DNA of 64,000 nt from an uncultured Prevotellaceae bacterium (GTDB lineage Bacteria > Bacteroidota > Bacteroidia > Bacteroidales > Bacteroidaceae): the NCBI GenBank assembly GCA_902792635.1, contig CADBAG010000010.1, positions 1 through 64,000 of the forward strand, read 5' to 3'. Every line of letters starts with the position of its first letter. Positions within the stretch are counted from its first letter, which is position 1. The translations under genes and the position numbers were made by a program. Below are positions 9,171 to 17,063 of this stretch, in pieces. Under the pieces are notes generated by a model, which was not told the origin of the DNA, did not search any database, and was given only the letters and a program-made list of their open reading frames with translations.

Positions 9171-10877
9171 TTAATTATAACCGGGATTCTGCTTCAGCTT
9201 GGTGTTAGCCTGCAGATTATCCTTCAGTATCGGGAAGATATCGAGATGATGGTCCTGTGCATTGGTGTTGGCACTCTTGCCAAACCATGACTTGCCATTG
9301 AAGACATTGCATCCGTTGTTCATCTTGAAGCGGATGAGGTCCTGACGACGATGATGCTCGTAGACGAACTCCCATGCGAGGTCATCGAGAAGTCCACCGA
9401 ACTGAATGTCACTTCCACCCTCGTGGGTCTCGACTTTTTGCATGTTCTTCAGTTCACCGGTCTCCTTATCATATTCGCCTTGTGTCTCCCGCAGTCCATA
9501 GTCGTAGACGCTGGGGCCTTTCAATTGTTCGACCGTGCGAATAGCTTTCTCGGGATGATCCTTGAAGTCGCGCTTGCGGCACATCGTAATGATGTCGGCA
9601 GCCGTCTGCTCGGTCTCACCATTGTAACCGCCGAGACGCAACAGGCACTCTGCCTTGATGAAGTAAGCATCGGTAAGACGGAAGAACGGCACATCATCGT
9701 CATTGACACTGTTCTCACCCGACTGTATCTCGTACTTCTTCAGACGCGCCCCCTGCATGGAGGCTGCACCCGGTTTCTCGATAGCATAGACATCAACCGT
9801 ATAGTTGAGCGCCTTGCCATTGATATAGATCTGCTTGCCGTCCTTGATGCTCTTCTGCGGCCCCCAGACCCAGCAGTCGGTCTTTCGTGTATCGTCAGCA
9901 TCATAAGTAGCGAAGAACTGAGGGATACAAGCCGAGCCATTCCATCCATCACGCTTTGTGCCGAAGATATCCTGCGATCCGGAGAGGAACCATTTGCTGT
10001 AATAGTTGGTTCCCATTCCTGCATACTTGCTGTCATAGACAAGCGCAAAGATTGTCTCCTTACTGCTGCTGATGCCTCCTACTTTAGCTTTGAAAGGTGT
10101 GAGGTAGTCGTCATCGAGCTGATAGACGCCACTGTTGATGACTTCGTTAACCTCTTTGTAGGCTTTCTCGTAGAAAGTCTTGTCCTCCGCCTTTGTCGGG
10201 AACCATGCATTGCGGTTGAGATACATCTTGGCGAGAATCATGCAGGCTGTCCAGTAGTTCATCTGTCCAAGTTCGTTGGTCTTAGGCAGGAACGGCTTAG
10301 CCTCATTGAGCTCATTGACAATGAAATTGTAGGTTGAGTCCGGGTCAGCCTGTGAAGGCATGTAGCCGTTAGGCACCTTCAGCGTTGTCTGCACGGGGAT
10401 GTTGCGCCAGAGATCAAAGAGGACATAGTAGAAGAGGGCACGATAAGCACGAAGCTCCGCTTTGCTCTCATCGTTGGAAGAGATATTGGCATCGTCGAGG
10501 AGCTGGTTGCAGGTTGTGATACCCTGATAGCAGGACATCCACGGACGATAGAGATGATTGATGGTACTGTTGAACTCATGCTTATGCAGTGACACGTACT
10601 GAGCACCCCATCCGGAGGTCTCATAACGGAATGGTGTCATAATCAGGTCACAGCACTCTTCGCTAATGTCCTGATAACTCTCCCAACCATTGTACATATC
10701 GCGCAGACGGTCATAGATGACACCATACTGCGCTTGAATCTGCTCTTTGGTGAATGTCGTGTTGCCAGGCAACTCACTGTACACGGTCTCAGTAAGATCG
10801 GTACAGCTTGTCATCGACACCGCACTCAGCGCCATTACGGCAGCGAAAATACCGTTTCTGATTTTATTTCGTTTCAT
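9171..10877 (-). CDS. SusD/RagB-family nutrient-binding outer-membrane lipoprotein
   Basis: This is the surface lid and ligand-binding partner of the TonB-dependent transporter encoded just upstream (11 bp apart). A signal peptide and lipobox (MTSCTDLTE) are followed by a helical TPR-like SusD fold: RAYRALFYYVLFDLWRNIPV near residue 150 and the C-terminal signature DDLAWEFVYEHHRRQDLIRF, in which the EF..E.RR.DL pattern is diagnostic. At 568 residues the length is normal. The substrate is not evident from sequence; the neighbouring enzymes suggest arabinose- and galactose-containing oligosaccharides or glycopeptides. Confidence 0.95.
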   Translation of the reverse strand: MKRNKIRNGIFAAVMALSAVSMTSCTDLTETVYSELPGNTTFTKEQIQAQYGVIYDRLRDMYNGWESYQDISEECCDLIMTPFRYETSGWGAQYVSLHKHEFNSTINHLYRPWMSCYQGITTCNQLLDDANISSNDESKAELRAYRALFYYVLFDLWRNIPVQTTLKVPNGYMPSQADPDSTYNFIVNELNEAKPFLPKTNELGQMNYWTACMILAKMYLNRNAWFPTKAEDKTFYEKAYKEVNEVINSGVYQLDDDYLTPFKAKVGGISSSKETIFALVYDSKYAGMGTNYYSKWFLSGSQDIFGTKRDGWNGSACIPQFFATYDADDTRKTDCWVWGPQKSIKDGKQIYINGKALNYTVDVYAIEKPGAASMQGARLKKYEIQSGENSVNDDDVPFFRLTDAYFIKAECLLRLGGYNGETEQTAADIITMCRKRDFKDHPEKAIRTVEQLKGPSVYDYGLRETQGEYDKETGELKNMQKVETHEGGSDIQFGGLLDDLAWEFVYEHHRRQDLIRFKMNNGCNVFNGKSWFGKSANTNAQDHHLDIFPILKDNLQANTKLKQNPGYN

Positions 10878-10888
10878 GATTGTAAGCT

Positions 10889-13800
10889 TTAGAATGTTAC
10901 GTTAACGCCAAAGGTGAAGGTGCGAACCGTAGGATATTTATCACGGTCGTCGACACCCGCATAGAAGAAGTTGTCACTGCCTAACTCCGGATCCATACCC
11001 TTGTACTTGGTAATGGTGAAGACATTATAGACAGTGCCATAAGCGCGCAAGCTCTTGATGTATCTGTTTGCCTTAGGCGTCCATGTGTAGCCAAGTTCCA
11101 GCGTAGAGAGCTTGAAGTAGTCGCCATCCTCAATATACCAACTGGTCACAACCTGCGACTGCGCGCCGGAGAGTGGACGAATGCCACCGATAGCATCATT
11201 AGCCGACTTCAGTTTGTTGTAAGCATGTGCATTATTCTCATAGAAAGCACGCTGCTGATTGATGATCTTGAAACCGAACTGGCCGTTGCACTGCAACTGC
11301 AGATCCCAGCCTTTGTAGCGGAAGGTGTTGTTCCATGCCATCGTGACCGAAGGAATACCGTTGCCGATGTACTCATACCAATGGTCATAGTCGTTACGCA
11401 TGTCCTGATAGAAGTCGGCTGTCTGCCCGGTCTTCGGGTTACGGATAATAAAGAGGCCATTGTTCTCATCGACACCGACAGCGCGAAGGCTCCAGATCTG
11501 TCCAAGAGCCTCGCCGACAGCCACACGATGCGTATATTGCGAGATAGGATCGCCGATGCCCTGCAGCCACTGGACGTTGTCGGTCTGATAGAGGTCATTG
11601 GACAAGCTAAGCAACTTATTACTATTGTGCTGCAAGGTCACCTGAGAGTTCCATTCGAAATCTTTCGTTCTGATGGGAGTGCCCTGAACCATGATCTCTA
11701 TACCTTGGTTGCGCATCTGACCGACGTTGGCCCATGTGTGATCATAGAGGTTTGGTGGTGAAGGAACGGCATATTCATACAACATGTCGGAAGTCTTCTT
11801 GTTGTAATAGTCGAAACTACCGCTCAGACGATCATCGAAGAGGCTCCAGTCAAGACCGATATTGAACTCGCTGGCAGTCTCCCACTTCAGGTCAGGGTTG
11901 GAGTTGTTCACAGCCTTAAGACCCTTATGCCAGGAGCCGTTGCGATAATAGTTGCCACCCGAGTAGGTATAACGCAGCATAGAGAGATAAGACTCACCTG
12001 GGATGACACCGGTCTTACCCCAACCGGCACGAAGCTTCAGGTTGCTCAACCAATCCTTGGTCGACTTCATGAAACTCTCGTTCATGATGTTCCAGCCAAG
12101 AGAGACTGAAGGGAAGGCACCCCATTTATGATTGTCGCCAAACTTAGAGCTACCCTCGTAACGAAGGCTGGCAAGGATGTTGTAACGGTCAGCATAGCCA
12201 TAGCTCACACGACCGAAGAAACCGATCAACTTGTTGGAGACCTTCGAAGAATACATATTAGCCTTTCCGTCGGTGAGATGTGTACCAGCACTCATGTTGA
12301 AGTATTGGAAGTAGTCATCGGGGAAGTTACGGTTAGTCATGGAAGCATCATCGTAGGTCTCGTCAGAGTAGCTGTATCCGACAAGGCCCTCAAAGCGATG
12401 CTTCTTCGCCCAGTTAGCCATGTATTTAGAAGTAAGCTCGAGATAGTTAGACTCGTCCGTGTAACTCGATTGTGTAGCGACACCGGAATAGGTACCTTTC
12501 TGATTGATACCGTTCATGGAGTGGTTGCTGGTGTAATAGTAGCCACCGCGGTTGATAGCCTGGTCACGCGAGAGCATAAGGTTTGTCTGCCAGCCCTTGA
12601 TCGGCTCAAAAGTTACGTTACCCGTGAACTTCACACTCTGGGTCTTGTTCTCACCCGACTGTTCTTTCTGCAAAGAGACGGGGTTCCAATATTGCAGAAG
12701 CTGACCTTCGTTGTAAGAGCCGTCACTGTTCCAGATTGGCGATGTCGGGTTACGGATGACAGCCTGCCGATAGATGGTCGTAGCATCACTGACGTCATAT
12801 TTATACTGTTCGGCATTGACCTTGATGTTGATCTTCAACATGTCGTCGAACATCCAGTGGCTCATGTCGAAGTTAGCGCTCAACGACTCGTTACCCGTCT
12901 TCTTCATCACACCCTCCGCGTTGCGGTAAGTAAAGTTGCCAAAGTAGGATGTCTTGGCATTGCCACCACTCATGGAGATACTGTGGTTATGGGTAACGGC
13001 TGTACGGCTGACAGCCTTGAGCCAATCGGTGTCGTAGCCTTCATCGTTGAAGTTAGTCTTTCCGGCACGTACATCAGAAGCATCCATGAAGTCAGCCTTC
13101 TTTGCCCAACCGGAGAATGAGACATAACCATTATAAGTTACTTGTGTCTTCTGCTCGCGCTGACCGGTCTTCGTCGTGATGATGATGACGCCACCAGCAC
13201 CACGCGTACCATAGATAGCAGCTGCAGAAGCATCCTTCAGCACATCGATAGAAGCGATGTCCTCAGGAGGAACACTGCTCAGCGAGCCCGGCACGCCATC
13301 GACAAGGATAAGCGGTGCCGCATTGCCCGAGACGGTCGTGATACCACGCAGACTGATCTGTGTGGTCTGACCCGGGTCACCCGAAGGGCGAGTAACCGTG
13401 AGACCGGCAACTTTACCTCTGATAAGGTCACCGGCATTGTTGAAGCTGCCGGCATTGAAGTCTTCCGGCTTGACACTGACGACAGCAGAAGTGACATCAG
13501 CCTTCTTCTGTGTACCGTAACCAATGACTACAACCTCATTGAGAGACTTAAGATCCTCTTCAAGCGTGATGTCACCGCCCTTAGCGTCTTGTGAGACAAA
13601 GCCGACATAGGAAACGGAGATGGTAGAGCCACGCTTGACGTTGAGCGAATAATGACCATTCAGGTCAGTAATGGTTCCATTCTTCGTGTTGCCCTTCTCT
13701 ACGACGGTAGCGCCGATAATTGGTTCGCCTTTCGCATCTTTTACCACACCTTTCACTGTAACTGTGCCTTGTTGTACCGCTTTCACAGACGGTGCAACGG

Positions 13801-13912
13801 CACTTGCAGTCATGGTAGGCAATGTGCCTCCTGCTGTGAGGAGCAAACACGTCATGGCTTTGACATAGGCTGTGCTATGCAAGAAGCCGAATGGTTGTTG
13901 TGCCTTTTTCAT
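10889..13912 (-). CDS. SusC/RagA-family TonB-dependent outer-membrane transporter
   Basis: This is the outer-membrane importer of the PUL substrate. Its 1007 residues contain a signal region, a carboxypeptidase-regulatory-like beta domain (VTVKGVVKDAKGEPIIGATV near 53-72), a TonB box region and plug (LNEVVVIGYGTQKKADV), then the 22-strand barrel ending in the aromatic terminus FGVNVTF. There is no N-terminal STN domain, unlike the second SusC in this window. This fits control by the HTCS and not by a sigma/anti-sigma pair. It lies 37 bp after the GH127/GH146 gene and 11 bp before susD. Confidence 0.95.
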   Translation of the reverse strand: MKKAQQPFGFLHSTAYVKAMTCLLLTAGGTLPTMTASAVAPSVKAVQQGTVTVKGVVKDAKGEPIIGATVVEKGNTKNGTITDLNGHYSLNVKRGSTISVSYVGFVSQDAKGGDITLEEDLKSLNEVVVIGYGTQKKADVTSAVVSVKPEDFNAGSFNNAGDLIRGKVAGLTVTRPSGDPGQTTQISLRGITTVSGNAAPLILVDGVPGSLSSVPPEDIASIDVLKDASAAAIYGTRGAGGVIIITTKTGQREQKTQVTYNGYVSFSGWAKKADFMDASDVRAGKTNFNDEGYDTDWLKAVSRTAVTHNHSISMSGGNAKTSYFGNFTYRNAEGVMKKTGNESLSANFDMSHWMFDDMLKINIKVNAEQYKYDVSDATTIYRQAVIRNPTSPIWNSDGSYNEGQLLQYWNPVSLQKEQSGENKTQSVKFTGNVTFEPIKGWQTNLMLSRDQAINRGGYYYTSNHSMNGINQKGTYSGVATQSSYTDESNYLELTSKYMANWAKKHRFEGLVGYSYSDETYDDASMTNRNFPDDYFQYFNMSAGTHLTDGKANMYSSKVSNKLIGFFGRVSYGYADRYNILASLRYEGSSKFGDNHKWGAFPSVSLGWNIMNESFMKSTKDWLSNLKLRAGWGKTGVIPGESYLSMLRYTYSGGNYYRNGSWHKGLKAVNNSNPDLKWETASEFNIGLDWSLFDDRLSGSFDYYNKKTSDMLYEYAVPSPPNLYDHTWANVGQMRNQGIEIMVQGTPIRTKDFEWNSQVTLQHNSNKLLSLSNDLYQTDNVQWLQGIGDPISQYTHRVAVGEALGQIWSLRAVGVDENNGLFIIRNPKTGQTADFYQDMRNDYDHWYEYIGNGIPSVTMAWNNTFRYKGWDLQLQCNGQFGFKIINQQRAFYENNAHAYNKLKSANDAIGGIRPLSGAQSQVVTSWYIEDGDYFKLSTLELGYTWTPKANRYIKSLRAYGTVYNVFTITKYKGMDPELGSDNFFYAGVDDRDKYPTVRTFTFGVNVTF

Positions 13913-13949
13913 GCTTTTATGTTTTAAGGTTTATAATTTTTCTCTTTTC

Positions 13950-16781
13950 TCATTGTCCAAGGGCAGTCTTAAGTCGATCCACAGCATTGGAGATCATATC
14001 TTTCGTGCCGCTGCCATCCGTGACATAGCGCATCACCATCTTACCATAAGCTACGGCATCCTTCAGCGCTTTTGAGGAGGAGTCATCCGGTGTACCGGCT
14101 CTCCTAAGCAAAGCTGAGAGCGGCTGGAGATCTTCCATCTCAGCGAGATTGCTGGGGCGCATGGTGTTGATGGCCTTGTTGAGAGTTGCCGTAGCAGTCT
14201 CCACCTCATTGGCAGTGACGTTCTTCTTGCCTTTCTTGACCACTGTCTGGGCATCGGTCATCGCTTGCTGTAACCGTGCATAGCCGTGAGGCGCCCACGC
14301 ATTCTTCTCGGATACCCGTTCACCAGCAATGTCTAAGAGACTCTTCAGTTCCGTGAAGTCAACGACGCTATTTCTCTTTGTTTTTGCAGCATTGTCCACC
14401 AATCGGTAGTAATGCGTAGAGTTTTCATTCCGATAATAGTCGGGCAGGAACTCCATACCGTTGATGCTCAACGAGGGTGCGTCTGCATTATGAAGTGCAA
14501 CGGTCTTTCGTTTATCGTTAATAATTGATGCATTTAAGGTTGCCTGTTTCCAGGTGGTGGCATTGGTTCCTGTCATGCACAGTGGACCATACATCACCAC
14601 TCCTGTCCAAGCAGACTTCAGCGGAGTGCCGTCAGCACTCGCAACCTCAGCAGGAAGCTTGTCGGCACCATACTCGATGTGTGTCGTGAATGGCATGACA
14701 ACCTCCAACTTATCCTTGGCCGTCCAGTGATGACCGGAGATCGTCACATAGGAACTTGGCTGATAATGTTGCTGCACGGGCTTGCCGTTGAGAAGAATCT
14801 CAAAGCCACGCGTTGCCCAATAAGGCACACGCAGTTTCAGGGTGAAGGTGCCTTCACCTTTCGTCAAACGGATCGTGGAGCGCTGTGCCGGCCATGTGCA
14901 ATCCTGCTCAAGCGTGACACCCTTGTCGCGCCATTGCAATGTAGTAGGCATATAGAGGCACACCCACAGCGTATTGTCATTATGAAAATAAGCGGCTTGC
15001 TGATATTTAGTATGATTCTCTGAACCTGTGCCACCACAACAAGTCGACTGTGGTGTCTCATTGCCAAACGGCTTCGTGGCATTGAGACCGACGGCGTACT
15101 GATAGGTCACGGCATAATGGTCGGGATCAAGGGAGCCGATGATCTGATTGTACAGTCCGCGCTCATAATAGTCCATCAGCCCGGCGTCATCGGGGTTATA
15201 GGCATTGAGATCCTTCGTGAGCTTCAGAAGGTTATAAGTACAGCACGTCTCATTGAGGTCGGGGTTTGCCATCGCCTCTCCTTCCTGCATGCCATTGGTT
15301 GCCATGGAGAGGACCTGCGTGTAAGGCTGGCGAAACATTTCGCCATTGCCGACGCCACCCATGGCATACATGTAACGTCCTTGCACGAGATGCCAGAAGT
15401 TGTTGGCTATATTATAATAATGTGTATCATGGTTGCTTTTGTAGGATCGCAGTGCACCGATGATCATCGGGATATGCTGGTTGGCATGGCGCGTGCGGAT
15501 GTCATCAATGTTCTTAGCCAAGGGTTCATAGAACTTCGGTGCATCAAAACATTGAGCAGCCTCAAGCAGTCGCGCCTTATCCGTAGAGTCTGGCACCATC
15601 TCTGACAAACGGGAGAGGCTCTCCTGCATGCCACCCACCTCACCGTCGATGTACATGTCCCACATCTCATAGCGGTTGCCGGGCTTGGCACGTCGCTCTT
15701 CCTGCGTGCCGTCACTCTTGACATACGTACGGTAATGCATTCGGTTCCATACCCATAGGCCCATGTCCTTAGCGATGAGCAATGCCTTGGCAGCAATCTC
15801 CTTATCATCGAAGAGTGTGGCGATATCGATCAGCCCGGCGAGTTCCTTATGAACAGTATAATAAGGAGCCCATACCCAGTCGGAGTTGTTGTAAGGCCGG
15901 TACATCTCTATCAAGGCACAATGTTGGGCGGGAATGGCATTGATATAACCATAGCCATATTTCTCAGGATGCTTCTTGTATTCATCAAAAGCCGCCCACG
16001 TGCCTTTCATATCCTTCAGTTCCTGCTCCGGCGCAAAGTCGCGCGCCTCCCAGTAGCGTCCAAGGGAGTCGCTCCATACAAAAGTCTTCTCCTGACAGGC
16101 ACGAAGTTCATTAACCACCCGCGTGATGTTCTTCTTGAGGATTGCCTTCTGCTGCGGGTCCTTCGTCACAACATATGCCTGGGCCAAGGCCGACATATAA
16201 TGTCCGGAGCCATGGCCTTTGAGTTTTGTATCAGGCGAATCCCATCCATCAGCAACCTTATAGCCTTCCGTAGACATATTATACGTATCACGATAGTTGT
16301 AGAGTTGCTGCGTCACATCCCAGGAGCAAATAGCAGCAATAGCCTCATCCCGATTCTGCGTAAGGCGGTTGTTGCCATTAATAGCCACATCGGAGAGCGG
16401 GAAGGTTTGGGCAACCTCTTTCTTCTTTTCATTGTTAGGTACCGCCACGACCTTAATCTTTGCCGTGATGGGATAGCCATTGTCGGTAGTCTCGTCACCT
16501 ATTATATATCCTTTCAGCTCATAGTTGCTGCCCACTGGATGAAGAGCGATGTCGGCCTCTGCCTGTTCAGTAGAGAGCGGCGCATTCATCCACCTCACCT
16601 GCCGCCATTCCGAATAGCCATCCTTATAGGTTACCCACACGCGATTGGGCAACTGCGGCGCATCGCCTGCCGGACAGTTTACCTTTATGGGCACGACACT
16701 CTCTATCGCCCTTACCGAAGCTTGGGCAGTAATAGACAAAGATGCCGCTATGGTTACAACTATGATACGTTGAGAAATCAT
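13950..16781 (-). CDS. GH127/GH146 (DUF1680) beta-L-arabinofuranosidase-type enzyme
   Basis: This is a 943-residue secreted enzyme. After a signal peptide, an Ig-like domain (about 30-115) precedes an (alpha/alpha)6-barrel catalytic domain (about 130-690). Metal and catalytic residues fit the cysteine-nucleophile mechanism of this clan: Glu511 and Cys513 (NETCCTYN) and Cys581-Cys582 (STCCGGTGSEN). The CCGGTG form resembles GH146 members such as B. thetaiotaomicron BT0349 more than the ACCP form of GH127. C-terminal helices with a FIVAR-like segment follow (about 800-940). Such enzymes release beta-L-arabinofuranose, as found on plant hydroxyproline and in pectin side chains. It is the first gene of the leftward operon. 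Confidence 0.85.
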   Translation of the reverse strand: MISQRIIVVTIAASLSITAQASVRAIESVVPIKVNCPAGDAPQLPNRVWVTYKDGYSEWRQVRWMNAPLSTEQAEADIALHPVGSNYELKGYIIGDETTDNGYPITAKIKVVAVPNNEKKKEVAQTFPLSDVAINGNNRLTQNRDEAIAAICSWDVTQQLYNYRDTYNMSTEGYKVADGWDSPDTKLKGHGSGHYMSALAQAYVVTKDPQQKAILKKNITRVVNELRACQEKTFVWSDSLGRYWEARDFAPEQELKDMKGTWAAFDEYKKHPEKYGYGYINAIPAQHCALIEMYRPYNNSDWVWAPYYTVHKELAGLIDIATLFDDKEIAAKALLIAKDMGLWVWNRMHYRTYVKSDGTQEERRAKPGNRYEMWDMYIDGEVGGMQESLSRLSEMVPDSTDKARLLEAAQCFDAPKFYEPLAKNIDDIRTRHANQHIPMIIGALRSYKSNHDTHYYNIANNFWHLVQGRYMYAMGGVGNGEMFRQPYTQVLSMATNGMQEGEAMANPDLNETCCTYNLLKLTKDLNAYNPDDAGLMDYYERGLYNQIIGSLDPDHYAVTYQYAVGLNATKPFGNETPQSTCCGGTGSENHTKYQQAAYFHNDNTLWVCLYMPTTLQWRDKGVTLEQDCTWPAQRSTIRLTKGEGTFTLKLRVPYWATRGFEILLNGKPVQQHYQPSSYVTISGHHWTAKDKLEVVMPFTTHIEYGADKLPAEVASADGTPLKSAWTGVVMYGPLCMTGTNATTWKQATLNASIINDKRKTVALHNADAPSLSINGMEFLPDYYRNENSTHYYRLVDNAAKTKRNSVVDFTELKSLLDIAGERVSEKNAWAPHGYARLQQAMTDAQTVVKKGKKNVTANEVETATATLNKAINTMRPSNLAEMEDLQPLSALLRRAGTPDDSSSKALKDAVAYGKMVMRYVTDGSGTKDMISNAVDRLKTALGQ

Positions 16782-16807
16782 ATTTGAGTATTTTTAGTTT
16801 TCTGTCG

Positions 16808-16815
16808 CAAAATTA
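16808..16815 (-). promoter_or_regulatory. -7 box of the leftward PUL operon
   Basis: The minus strand reads TAATTTTG, 27 nt before the GH127/GH146 start. No TTTG lies at the usual distance upstream, which fits a promoter that needs an activator such as the HTCS. Confidence 0.55.
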
Positions 16816-16855
16816 ATAGTTTCATACCTTCGTGACTAAAACTATCCTCCAAAAG

Positions 16856-16901
16856 GATGAAAGAATCGTCCAAAGCATGGAAATAAGACGATTCTTTCAT
16901 C
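16856..16901. promoter_or_regulatory. 15-bp perfect inverted repeat, candidate HTCS operator
   Basis: GATGAAAGAATCGTC (16856-16870) and its exact reverse complement (16887-16901) are separated by 16 nt, so the arm centres are 31 bp apart, about three helical turns. The site lies between the divergent PUL promoters, some 40-90 bp upstream of the leftward -7 box and about 120 bp upstream of the rightward one. An AraC-type dimer binding both arms is a reasonable inference. Because genes diverge from here, a terminator role is unlikely. Confidence 0.6.
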
Positions 16902-17021
16902 TTTTTAGACGATAGTGTCGGTGACACATTATTATATTGTCTACTTTTGCATTAAAGTTCAAAACGAACATTTGCTTATATAAAAGGGTAGTAAAAGTAC
17001 ACTCTTATAAAATAGTTTTAG

Positions 17022-17029
17022 TAACTTTG
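17022..17029 (+). promoter_or_regulatory. -7 box of the GH127 gene
   Basis: TAACTTTG lies 35 nt before the GH127 start codon. A second candidate, TACTTTTG at 16942-16949, lies further upstream. Neither has a clear -33 TTTG, again consistent with activator dependence. Confidence 0.55.
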
Positions 17030-17063
17030 CAACGAAAAGCATACATAAAAACTTCAATACCAT

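Noticed and set aside
12128-13120. Long plus-strand open frame opposite the SusC gene
   Set aside because: It is antisense to a well-supported SusC frame, has no recognisable domain and reflects the GC-skewed codon use of the real gene. The same holds for long opposite frames at 9351-10337, 15849-16787, 17223-18158, 35584-36495 and 39224-40099.
16856-16901. Rho-independent terminator
   Set aside because: Although a short T-run follows the right arm, genes diverge from this region and no transcript is expected to end here.
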